Source: Lacticaseibacillus camelliae DSM 22697 = JCM 13995
Lineage (GTDB): Bacteria; Bacillota; Bacilli; Lactobacillales; Lactobacillaceae
DNA length: 52,439 bases
Assembly (NCBI RefSeq): GCF_001311195.1
Contig: NZ_BBAJ01000008.1
Span: 1-52,439 of the forward strand
Reading direction: 5' to 3'
Within the stretch, counting starts at the first letter, position 1, and each line of letters opens with the position of its first letter. The notes below the pieces were generated by a model, which had not been told where the DNA came from, ran no database searches, and worked only from the letters and a program-made list of their open reading frames with translations. The translations under genes and the position numbers were made by a program. Shown in pieces: positions 19,994 to 27,948 of the stretch.

Positions 19994-20526
19994 ATGGAAG
20001 AATCAGTTTGGTGGGCCAAAAGCCCGGTGCTAAAAGACTATCACGATCATGAATGGGGCGTGCCCAAGCACAACGAACGCCAGCTGTTCGAGCTGCTCAG
20101 CCTGGAAAGCCTGCAAATTGGCTGAATTGGGAGCTGGTGCTGAACAAGCGCGCCGCGTTTAACGAGGTGTTTCACGACTTTGATATTGAGGCCGTTGCGC
20201 ATATGACGGATGCAGACATCTTGCCGCTCATGGCAGACGCGCGGCTCATCCGCAATCGGCGCAAGCTCGCGTCGATCCCGCACAACGCCCGCGCGGTTCA
20301 GCAGATCCAACAAGAGTTCGGCAGCTTTGCGGCGTATGTGTGGCACTTTACCGACGGCAAGCAGCTGGTCAATAAGCCGCGCCGCTGGGCCGATGTGCCG
20401 GCGTACACGGACCTGTCGACAGCGGTCGCCAAGGACATGAAAAAACGCGGCATCACCATGATCGGGCCGACCACGGCGTACAGCTTCCTGCAGGGGGCTG
20501 GAGTGATCGACGACCATCTGGCCTGA
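19994..20526 (+). CDS. tag: DNA-3-methyladenine glycosylase I, one frameshift
   Basis: Excises 3-methyladenine in base-excision repair. The family N-terminus (KSPVLKDYHDHEWGVP) and core (NWELVLNKRAAFNEVF, IRNRRKLASIPHNARAVQ, KDMKKRGITMIGPTTAYSFL) are clear. One base is missing at about 20123; corrected length is 177 residues. Of the four zinc ligands known in E. coli Tag (Cys4, His17, His175, Cys179), His17 and the C-terminal DDH histidine are visible, but the N-terminal Cys is replaced (MEESVWW) and the protein stops at DHLA before the last Cys. GGAGG precedes ATG 19994. Confidence 0.85.
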
Positions 20527-20555
20527 CTGAAAAATTAATTTCTGGTAGGACAATC

Positions 20556-21482
20556 ATGCACAATAAACGGTTACTAGGGTTAGGACTGGCGATTTTTGGC
20601 TCGTGCCTGTGGGGCGTGTCAGGGCCGGCCAGTGAAGTGCTATTTCAACAAGGAACGGACGTGGCCTGGCTGATTTCGGCTAAGATGCTGATCGCCGGTA
20701 TTTTAACGATGGCATTTGCCTGGCTGCGTGAGGGCAAGCAAATTTTTGCCCCGTGGCAGAACAAACATGACGCCTGGCAGATGACGATTTTTATCCTGTT
20801 TGGCATGATCACGATGCAGTTCATTTACTTTAAGGCCGTGGAAGTGGCCAACGCACCGACTGCCACCACGCTGCAGTATTTGTCGCCGGTTGTGATCCTT
20901 TTGATCCTGGCCGTGCAGACGCGCCAGCTGCCGCGCCGCATTGACGTGCTGGTGATCGCCATGGCCATGTTTGGCACGCTGCTGGTGGTCACGAAGGGCC
21001 ACCTGACGACACTGGCGATTTCGCCGAGCGCGCTGATGTGGGGCCTGGGGGCAGCGCTGGCCGCGGCACTTTACACGCTGCTGCCGGCGGGGCTGCTTGC
21101 GCACTACTCGCCGCTGGTCGTGGTCGGCTGGGCGCAGCTGATTGGTGGGCTGCTGATGACGCTCTATCGGCCGCTGTGGATCGGCGTCCCGCACCTGAAC
21201 GGCCTGGGCTGGGGTGCGTTCGGGTTTGTCGTCATTTTTGGGACGCTGATCGCGTATCTGGCGTATCTCGCCAGCCTAAGGTACATTTCGGCGACGGCGG
21301 CGGGGCTGCTAGACGCCTTCGAACCCATTGGCGCCACCATCACCTCAGTGCTGTTTTTACACTTGCACCTCGGGTTTGCCGAGCTGCTGGGCACGGCGGT
21401 GATTATCGGGACGGTGTTCTTGATGGCGGCGACAGGCCCCAAGGCACCCAAGACGGTCAAGCCGCGTGACCCCGCGGCATGA
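20556..21482 (+). CDS. EamA/DMT-family transporter
   Basis: A 308-residue integral membrane protein with ten predicted hydrophobic segments in two EamA repeats (first beginning LGLAIFGSCLWGVSGPASEV; second near ALMWGLGAALAAALYTLLPA). ATTLQYLSPVVILLILAVQ and SATAAGLLDAFEPIGATITS are typical for these drug/metabolite exporters. Substrate unknown. Frame intact; 29 bp after tag, so possibly co-transcribed with it. Confidence 0.85.
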   Translation: MHNKRLLGLGLAIFGSCLWGVSGPASEVLFQQGTDVAWLISAKMLIAGILTMAFAWLREGKQIFAPWQNKHDAWQMTIFILFGMITMQFIYFKAVEVANAPTATTLQYLSPVVILLILAVQTRQLPRRIDVLVIAMAMFGTLLVVTKGHLTTLAISPSALMWGLGAALAAALYTLLPAGLLAHYSPLVVVGWAQLIGGLLMTLYRPLWIGVPHLNGLGWGAFGFVVIFGTLIAYLAYLASLRYISATAAGLLDAFEPIGATITSVLFLHLHLGFAELLGTAVIIGTVFLMAATGPKAPKTVKPRDPAA

Positions 21483-21616
21483 TTTTGGCTTTGCGAGTTT
21501 GCGCAAATTGGTTTGGTGCAGTACAGTGGCCGAACTGACTTGCGCTTTTTGCTTGTGAAAAATTTAACGCTTATCTGTTGCACTGCTCGGCCTGGGGGTG
21601 TACAACTGAGTCCATG

Positions 21617-21638
21617 AGGTGTCACGACACCTTTTTTT
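21617..21638 (+). terminator. Terminator between EamA gene and nadB
   Basis: AGGTGT/ACACCT stem with a CACG loop and seven T. It is 135 nt past the EamA stop and 57 nt before nadB. Confidence 0.75.
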
Positions 21639-21694
21639 ATTTAGCAGAATAAAAGTCGATTTGACTAAAAAGCAAAGATTGAGGGCAACGGGTA

Positions 21695-23164
21695 ATGAAG
21701 AAAGTGCTAATTATTGGTGGTGGCCTAGCTGGCTGCTTTGTGGCAACGCGGTTGCAGGACACTTGCGCAGTGACGATCGTGACCAAAGGCGACCGGCGTG
21801 AAAGTAATTCAATGTTGGCTCAAGGCGGTATCGCTGCTTCACTAGACCCTGGCGATTCGCCGCAGTCCCATGAAGAAGACACAATGAAAGCTGGCGTTTA
21901 TCACAATGATGAGGCGGCGGTCAAGCAGTTGGTCACGCTTGGGCCCAAACTGATCAAGGCCTTAATTGCGGCAGGCATGACGTTTGATCGCCATCCGGAT
22001 GGGCCATTGAGCTTCGGCTTGGAAGGCGCGCACAGCCATCACCGGATTTTGCATGCCAATGGGGATCAAACCGGGGAGGCATTGACCAGTTTTGTTCAGC
22101 AGCAACTGCATCATGTCATTTGGCAGACGCAGGTTGAGGCACTGCAACTGGTTGTCCAAAACGGCGCTTGCCAAGGGGTTCTGGTTCGGCATCTCGCCAC
22201 TGGCAAGCAGGAGGTGTTGGTCGCCGATGCCGTTGTCTTGGCCACCGGCGGGCTCGGTAATCTGTTTGATTTTACGACCAATGATCGGACCGTCACTGGG
22301 GATGGCATTGCGCTGGCGGCGCGCGAGGGCGTCAAGCTGACAGATATGGCGTTTGTCCAGTTTCATCCCACGCTGCTTTCAATCGACCATCACTGTTATG
22401 GGCTCATTACTGAAGCAATTCGCGGTGCTGGGGCGATTTTAGTTGACGAAAATGACACCAAGATCATGGCAGGAGTCCCCTGTGCGGACCTGGCGCCGCG
22501 AGATGTGGTGGCCCGCCATCTGACTGCTTGGCAGGCCCAGGGACATCAGCTGTTTCTGGATATTTCTAAGGTGGCTAATTTTGAGCAGCATTTCCCTGGT
22601 GTGACCGCTAATTTGGATAAACACCACGTGCCTTTTCGCCAAACCTCCCGCATTCCCATTCAACCCGGCGCACACTTTATGATGGGCGGCGTCGCGGCGG
22701 ATCTCAATGCCGGCACTTCACTGCCACGGTTGTGGGCGGTCGGTGAAGTCGCTTGCAATCGTGTCCATGGCGCCAACCGGTTAGCCAGCAACTCGCTGCT
22801 GGATTGCTTAGTCAGCGGCCAAAAAGCGGCCGATAGCATCCAGCAGATGCCTGAACAGGCGCTGTCTCCCATGACGGTCACGACACCGCCGGCGCGACCG
22901 ATCCATCTGCCCGCTTTGGCGGCACTTCAAAAGCGAGCGTGGGCAGACCTTGGGGTGGAACGGACCCGCCCCCAGTTGCAAGCATTTTTGCGTTGGCTGC
23001 AGCAGTTTAACTACGCTCAGCTGGCCGCCGCTAACCTGTCTGCCGATGAACTGACACGGGCGAATCTATGCTTATGCAGTCAGCTGATCGCACAGGCCGC
23101 GCTAGCGGAACCGAAGAGCCTTGGCGCACATTACATGAAGGAGGACGCCCATGCTACTGACTGA
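21695..23164 (+). CDS. nadB: L-aspartate oxidase
   Basis: FAD enzyme that oxidises L-aspartate to iminoaspartate, the first step of de novo NAD synthesis. FAD motif VLIIGGGLAGCFVATRL at the N-terminus, SMLAQGGIAASLDPGD, the active-site region GLEGAHSHHRILHANGDQTG, AFVQFHPTLL, and RLWAVGEVACNRVHGANRLA near residue 350. 489 residues, intact. It overlaps nadA by 14 nt. Base composition looks less GC-rich than the flanking genes, and unlike many neighbours it has no frame break. Confidence 0.93.
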   Translation: MKKVLIIGGGLAGCFVATRLQDTCAVTIVTKGDRRESNSMLAQGGIAASLDPGDSPQSHEEDTMKAGVYHNDEAAVKQLVTLGPKLIKALIAAGMTFDRHPDGPLSFGLEGAHSHHRILHANGDQTGEALTSFVQQQLHHVIWQTQVEALQLVVQNGACQGVLVRHLATGKQEVLVADAVVLATGGLGNLFDFTTNDRTVTGDGIALAAREGVKLTDMAFVQFHPTLLSIDHHCYGLITEAIRGAGAILVDENDTKIMAGVPCADLAPRDVVARHLTAWQAQGHQLFLDISKVANFEQHFPGVTANLDKHHVPFRQTSRIPIQPGAHFMMGGVAADLNAGTSLPRLWAVGEVACNRVHGANRLASNSLLDCLVSGQKAADSIQQMPEQALSPMTVTTPPARPIHLPALAALQKRAWADLGVERTRPQLQAFLRWLQQFNYAQLAAANLSADELTRANLCLCSQLIAQAALAEPKSLGAHYMKEDAHATD

Positions 23165-24239
23165 GTTGAAGCAAAAGCAGGACTTTTATCGGTATTACGA
23201 CGAAGCGCCCCAAGCGCAGATTGAGCGGATTTTGGCCATCAAAGCGCGTTTTGGTGACCGGCTGCTGTTAGTGGCGCATCATTATCAAAAAGATGAAGTC
23301 TTCCAGTTTGCTGACGCGACAGGCGACTCGTTAAAACTGGCGCAAATTGCCGCCAGTAATCATACTGCTGAAAAGATCGTTTTTTGTGGGGTGCATTTCA
23401 TGGCCGAAACAGCAGATATTCTGACCAGTGATGATCAAACGGTGATTTTGCCCGATCCCATGGCTGGCTGTTCCATGGCTGACATGGCTAACTCGTATCA
23501 GCTGACGACCGCCTGGCAAGCGCTGACCGCGCAGTATGGCAGCAGTATTATGCCCGTTACTTATGTTAATTCGACAGCGGCCATCAAGGCATTTGTTGGT
23601 GAGCATGGCGGCGTTGTGGTCACATCCGGTAATGCCCCGAAAATTGTTGCCTGGGCCCTTCAGCAGGCCAAACACGTGCTGTTTTTACCGGATCAGTATC
23701 TTGGTCGCAATACGGCGATGGCACTAGGGGTGCCTGACTCGGCAATTGGCCTGTGGAATGCTCAGGATGGCCGCCTCGAAAACCCTGGTGACTATCGGGT
23801 GATCTTGTGGAATGGGTACTGTTCAGTGCACCAGCAGTTCAGTGTGGCCCAAATTGATCAGCTTCGGGCCCAGTATCCGGGGATCAAAATCATTGTGCAC
23901 GCGGAATGCAAGCACGAGGTGGTGACGGCTGCCGATGCTTATGGTTCCACTGGTGATCTCATTCATTACATTCAGCAAGCGCCGAAAAATACTCGAATCG
24001 CAGTTGGCACTGATAACAATCTCGTGGGTCGGCTGATCAAAACCTACCCTGAAAAGCGAGTGATGGCCCTCAACCCGTATTCATGTGCTTGTATTTTGAT
24101 GAACCGCATTGATTTGCCGCACTTGGCCTGGACGATGGACCAGTTAGCTGCTGGCAAACCAGCCAACGTGATCACCGTTGCGCCGCAAACCGCTCAGTGG
24201 GCCAAAAAGGCGCTTGATCGGATGCTGGCGCTTAGTTAG
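23151..24239 (+). CDS. nadA: Quinolinate synthase A
   Basis: A [4Fe-4S] enzyme that condenses iminoaspartate with dihydroxyacetone phosphate to quinolinate. VAHHYQKDEVFQFADATGDS, FCGVHFMAETADILTSDD, HAECKHEVVTAADAYGSTG and NPYSCACILMN supply the conserved cysteines and the family pattern. 362 residues, intact, similar to the Bacillus-type enzyme. AAGGAGG sits 7 nt before ATG 23151, inside the end of nadB. The next gene starts 9 nt after the stop and probably delivers sulfur for the cluster. Confidence 0.94.
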   Translation: MLLTELKQKQDFYRYYDEAPQAQIERILAIKARFGDRLLLVAHHYQKDEVFQFADATGDSLKLAQIAASNHTAEKIVFCGVHFMAETADILTSDDQTVILPDPMAGCSMADMANSYQLTTAWQALTAQYGSSIMPVTYVNSTAAIKAFVGEHGGVVVTSGNAPKIVAWALQQAKHVLFLPDQYLGRNTAMALGVPDSAIGLWNAQDGRLENPGDYRVILWNGYCSVHQQFSVAQIDQLRAQYPGIKIIVHAECKHEVVTAADAYGSTGDLIHYIQQAPKNTRIAVGTDNNLVGRLIKTYPEKRVMALNPYSCACILMNRIDLPHLAWTMDQLAAGKPANVITVAPQTAQWAKKALDRMLALS

Positions 24240-24247
24240 GAGATAAA

Positions 24248-25348
24248 ATGATTTATTTTGATCATGCTGCAACAACGCCGATGAGCAAAGATGCCCTCGC
24301 GGCTTACAATCAGGTTGCCCAGGACTATTACAGCAATCCCGAAAGTCTACACGAACCGGGCACGGCCGCAGGGGGCTTGGTGCAGGAGGCCCGGCAGTCA
24401 ATCGCCGACCGTCTGCATGTCGCTCCGGACAGTTTAATTTTTACGAGTGGCGGTACCGAGGCCAATCAGTTGGGTATTGAGGCGTTGGCGGCGGCAAGTG
24501 CAAGGCGGGAGCTGTTGATCAGCCCACTTGAGCATTCCTCGGTGTACGAAATTGCTAGCAGGTTAGCCAGCACCCAGGGCTTTCGCGTCAAGGAGCTGCC
24601 TGTCGATCACCATGGTCAGGTGACGCCTGCTGGCCTTAACAGTGCGATTTCTGCCGATACAGCACTGATTATTGTCCAGGCGGTGAATGGCATCACGGGA
24701 ATTGTGCAGGAGATCACGGCACTGAACAGGGTGGCGCAGACGCATCAGGTGCCCTTATTTGTGGATGCTGTTCAAGGAATCGCCAAGGTGCCATTGGCGT
24801 TAAGCACAGTGGCGGGCTTTTCTGTGAGTGCCCACAAGTTCAATGGGCCCAAAAGTTGTGGCTTTTTATCTCTGGCGCCGACCGTGCCGTCTAAACCGCG
24901 CTTCAACCACGTTTTTCAACAGAATGGGTACTTGCCAGGGACCATGGATACCGCTGCGATTATCAGTGCTGAGACGGCGTTTGACGAGGCGATGACAGCG
25001 CAGCCGAGACTTTTTGACCATTTAACGACGCTCAAAAGCCAACTGCTGGCCGGGCTTGCACCTTCCATTACGCCGGTCGCACCATGGGCGGCTTATCCCG
25101 GAATCATTGGGTTGATCCTGCCCCACACGCAGGGGCAAGAAGCGGCCACTTGGCTTGGTCAGCACGGCATTTGCCTGTCAACGGTGAGCGCCTGCAGCAT
25201 TAAGGACCCCCGCCCGGACAAGACGCTGCTGGCATTGGGCCTAACCGCGGCATCGGCTTCACGCTTTATTCGCCTTTCACTGGGGATGAGCAATACCGCT
25301 GAAGAAGTGCACACCGTGGTTGCGGCCATCAACTCCGCTTATGCCTGA
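24248..25348 (+). CDS. Cysteine desulfurase (NifS-like) of the nad operon
   Basis: PLP enzyme that moves sulfur from cysteine to Fe-S cluster assembly. N-terminus IYFDHAATTPMS, TSGGTEANQLGIEALA, PLEHSSVYEIAS, PLFVDAVQGIAKV, and the PLP lysine in SVSAHKFNGPKSCGFL; the reactive Cys lies in the loop STVSACSIKDP. 366 residues, intact. Clustering with nadBA matches Bacillus-type NifS, which matures NadA; that role is inferred from context. AGGAGA precedes the start. No nadC follows. Confidence 0.9.
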   Translation: MIYFDHAATTPMSKDALAAYNQVAQDYYSNPESLHEPGTAAGGLVQEARQSIADRLHVAPDSLIFTSGGTEANQLGIEALAAASARRELLISPLEHSSVYEIASRLASTQGFRVKELPVDHHGQVTPAGLNSAISADTALIIVQAVNGITGIVQEITALNRVAQTHQVPLFVDAVQGIAKVPLALSTVAGFSVSAHKFNGPKSCGFLSLAPTVPSKPRFNHVFQQNGYLPGTMDTAAIISAETAFDEAMTAQPRLFDHLTTLKSQLLAGLAPSITPVAPWAAYPGIIGLILPHTQGQEAATWLGQHGICLSTVSACSIKDPRPDKTLLALGLTAASASRFIRLSLGMSNTAEEVHTVVAAINSAYA

Positions 25349-25372
25349 GCGGCAGTCGATGGGGATTGCCGC

Positions 25373-25400
25373 AAAAAATCACGTGGCTTGACCACGTGAT
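25373..25400 (-). terminator. Terminator of the 62-residue small gene
   Basis: Nine-base-pair stem ATCACGTGG/CCACGTGAT (25378-25386 with 25392-25400), loop of five, followed on the minus strand by TTTTTT. Confidence 0.85.
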
Positions 25401-25409
25401 CATCACCCC

Positions 25410-25600
25410 TTATTTGGTGTGGGGATTGTCTTCATGTAAGTTGACGAGATTCGGTAAGCGGGTTTGATGCTGATTGGATGTCAGCGCCAAGATGTAGCCG
25501 TTTTTTTACGCGCAGTTTGTACGTGATCCGCGGTTTTAGACGCAAGGGCCGGCCTTCCGCATCAAACACCGGCAACGGCCGTTTTTTTGATGTCAGGCAT
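25410..25600 (-). CDS. Small basic conserved hypothetical protein, about 62 residues, two frame breaks
   Basis: Not recognised. ATG 25600 has AAGGAGGG 6 nt upstream, and a terminator follows the stop by 9 nt, so a gene is well framed even though the raw sequence has no long frame. Two 7-A runs (minus strand; 25582-25588 and 25501-25507) break it; with six A each it reads MPDIKKRPLPVFDAEGRPLR, then LKPRITYKLRVKNGYILALT and SNQHQTRLPNLVNLHEDNPH, ending TK. The rest of the 387-bp gap between the desulfurase gene and 25737 holds only its terminator and ribosome site. Confidence 0.6.
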
Positions 25601-25736
25601 AATCATCCCTCCTTAACTCTATTATAGCAGGGGTGGCAAGTCACCGAACCTTGGGCTGGGCTGTGGACAATGGTACAATGTTTTTGATGTTTTGACTCGG
25701 CCGGAGCGTTCCGGCACTGAAAGCGTGGAGGACATA

Positions 25737-26230
25737 ATGGATCAATTTGGAATCAGTGAACTGGCTGACTGGCTAGAGGCGCACAATGATCAGTTATTGG
25801 ATAAGGCGGAGATGATGCCGACGGACAAAGTGCTGGCCGGCGTGGACTACCTGAAGTTGCTCGCTCAGCCGGCCGCTGCGTACCTGGTGATGAAACAGGG
25901 CACGTATGACCGCGAAGAATCCGATCACAAGCTCAACTTGATGGCGGATGACCAGGCGCTGGCGCAGGTGGAGGACCGAATCATGGTCAACCATGTGGAT
26001 GGTCCATCACCAAAGATGAGCTCAACTTTACTTACAACCATGAGCCGGTGTTCGAGGACGGCTACGAGGCCAAGAAGGACTTAAACATTGTTAAGTTCGG
26101 CCTGGAGGTCATCGGCGCGGTGGCAACCTCGGGCCATTTGGCGACTGTGACTGCCGCGCTGTCCAAGGATGCGGCAGTGACGTTGATCGTCGCCTCGGCG
26201 CGCTTTCGGCAGTGGCAGGAGGCCAAGTGA
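25737..26230 (+). CDS. Hypothetical protein, one frameshift
   Basis: About 164 residues, not recognised. The N-terminal part is acidic and helical (SELADWLEAHNDQLLDKAEM); the C-terminal part ends in a hydrophobic stretch (FGLEVIGAVATSGHLATVTA). One base missing at about 26002 restores DGSITKDELNFTYNHEPVFE. GGAGG lies before ATG 25737; an in-frame start at 25692 lacks a site. Promoter-like TACAATG is seen at about 25674. No clear operon partner. Confidence 0.65.
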
Positions 26231-26231
26231 T

Positions 26232-26471
26232 TTAGGCTGGGTCTGGCATCAGCCAGTCTGAATCGGTCAACTGATGCAGCCTTGTCGACACTGGAACCCA
26301 CAAGTGAGCTTTGAGAATAGCGCTGATGGCCTGCCAAAACGCGGGGTCATCGCGCTGTTTTTCGTTGGTTTCAATGGTCAGTGACGACCCGTTCTCTGTG
26401 TGGGCAATGATTTTCGGGTATTTGATCGTCTCGAGCTGGGCGGCGACGACATGCTTTTGATTCAGTTCCAT
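26232..26471 (-). CDS. Hypothetical protein, about 79 residues
   Basis: Not recognised; a small soluble protein starting MELNQKHVVAAQLETIKYPK and containing NGSSLTIETNEKQRDDPAFW. ATG 26471 is preferred because AAAGGA lies about 9 nt upstream; in-frame ATGs at 26480 and 26504 overlap or precede that site. It converges on the 25737-26230 gene, with stops two bases apart and no terminator between them. Confidence 0.6.
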   Translation of the reverse strand: MELNQKHVVAAQLETIKYPKIIAHTENGSSLTIETNEKQRDDPAFWQAISAILKAHLWVPVSTRLHQLTDSDWLMPDPA

Positions 26472-26623
26472 AAAACTCATCCTTTCCGCTTTCGATAAAT
26501 TCATCTTAGCGACGGGATGTGCACAATCCTCAGCGAAATTGTGAAGTTTGTGCGCTTTTACACTTAAGAAATCGTGTCGCGGATACGGTATACTTAACGC
26601 ATTAACGATTCAGGGAGGAAACT

Positions 26624-27790
26624 ATGGCTTCAGTTGCTCGGTTGACTGCTTCAGATGAGGCTGCGTACTACGCGCTGGCCCGTTATGCCTTTAACTTACC
26701 GCAAAGCGCAAGTCGGGACCGCGCGTTTGCCAGCCTGTACGCGCATTCCAGCGCTTGGGGCGTCGGTGAGCCGCTCGAAAGTGGGGTGCTAGGTACTCAT
26801 TTTGAGGTCGATTTTGCGGGCACTACGTATCAAATGAGTGGGCTCGGCTACGTGGCCTCCTATCCAGAAACCGCCGGCAACGGCGGGATCAGCGCCATCA
26901 TGAAAGAAGCCTTCAAGGATATGCGGGCAGCAGGCGAAACGCTGTCTTACTTGGCGCCTTTTTCCAGCACTTTCTATCGCCGGTTCGGCTACGAAGGTGC
27001 GTTCGATCAGGTTGAGCACATCCTGCCGGCTGCCGCTTTTCCCAAGGTCCCGCAGCGCAGCGCCGAGATCACGGTGCACCGGGTGCCGTTTCGGGCGGCA
27101 ATCACAGCGATGCAAGAAGTATACGCGCGCAGCTTGGATGCGACCCGTGGCGGCCTGCGGCGGGCCGACTGGTGGTGGCAGAACCTGGCCGACCATTACC
27201 CGGCGCGCGAGGTCGCAGTGGCAACGCTGGGGGACCGGCCCACGGGCTATGTGATTTACCAGCGCGACCCGGACACGTTCCGCATTGTGGAGCAGTTTCA
27301 CGACGACCTGGACACGCTGCTGGCGCTGGCCCGCTTCATTGGCGGCCACCGCACGGCGTATCGGCGTTTCGTTTACACCACTGGCAACCCGGAATCGCTG
27401 CACGATTTGCTGCCGGACCCCAGCCAGCTTCAGACTTCGGTTCACGCGTACATGATGGCACGGATCGTGGACGTGGCCGACTTCATGCAGCGCTATCCGT
27501 ATCAGGTGACGGATCTGGCGCCCACGCTGATTGCGATTACCGACGATTACATTCCCGAAAACGCAGGGGTGTGGTCGCTGGCCCTGGACGATGGTCAGAC
27601 GACGTTCGAAAAGGCGGCCGGCACGCCGCAGATCTCATTGTCGATTCAACAGCTAGTCAAGGCGACGTTTGGCGTCCGGCCACTTCAGGATGCCTATAAC
27701 CTTGGCTTGATCGACGGCGATCCGTTCACCATCACCAGCGTCGGTGCGGCTTTCATCAGCCGTCAAGCGCAGCTGTATGATTACTTCTAA
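26624..27790 (+). CDS. Eis-like GNAT N-acetyltransferase with SCP2-like C-terminal domain
   Basis: 388 residues, the length of Eis-family acetyltransferases (GNAT, GNAT, sterol-carrier-like domains). MSGLGYVASYPETAGNGGIS is the acetyl-CoA-binding region, SYLAPFSSTFYRRFGYEGAF the family hallmark, and the C-terminus (LSIQQLVKATFGVRPLQD ... FISRQAQLYDYF) matches the SCP2-like domain; the terminal carboxylate is catalytic in Eis. Acceptor substrate unknown (Eis relatives modify aminoglycosides or peptides). Frame intact. GGGAGG precedes the ATG; TATACT at about 26588 may be its -10. Confidence 0.85.
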   Translation: MASVARLTASDEAAYYALARYAFNLPQSASRDRAFASLYAHSSAWGVGEPLESGVLGTHFEVDFAGTTYQMSGLGYVASYPETAGNGGISAIMKEAFKDMRAAGETLSYLAPFSSTFYRRFGYEGAFDQVEHILPAAAFPKVPQRSAEITVHRVPFRAAITAMQEVYARSLDATRGGLRRADWWWQNLADHYPAREVAVATLGDRPTGYVIYQRDPDTFRIVEQFHDDLDTLLALARFIGGHRTAYRRFVYTTGNPESLHDLLPDPSQLQTSVHAYMMARIVDVADFMQRYPYQVTDLAPTLIAITDDYIPENAGVWSLALDDGQTTFEKAAGTPQISLSIQQLVKATFGVRPLQDAYNLGLIDGDPFTITSVGAAFISRQAQLYDYF

Positions 27791-27801
27791 GTGAATTCAC
27801 C

Positions 27802-27832
27802 AATACCGCTGATCTTATGGCGGTATTTTTTT
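27802..27832 (+). terminator. Terminator of the Eis-like gene
   Basis: AATACCGC (27802-27809) with GCGGTATT (27820-27827), 10-nt loop, seven T. Confidence 0.85.
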
Positions 27833-27948
27833 GCCCATATTAACCGCTTTCTCATCAGATTTTGACTGCCGGTTCACCGAATCTTCCGGCCCATTCCCGT
27901 ACACTAAACCAGGTTTGTGATTTCAGGTTAAAAGTAGGGGGAATCTTC

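Noticed and set aside
21549-21638. A promoter plus attenuator leader for nadB (TTGCTT-17-TATCTG, then the terminator at 21617)
   Set aside because: The promoter match is weak and the only convincing hairpin upstream starts before the implied start site; the terminator is adequately explained by the EamA gene.
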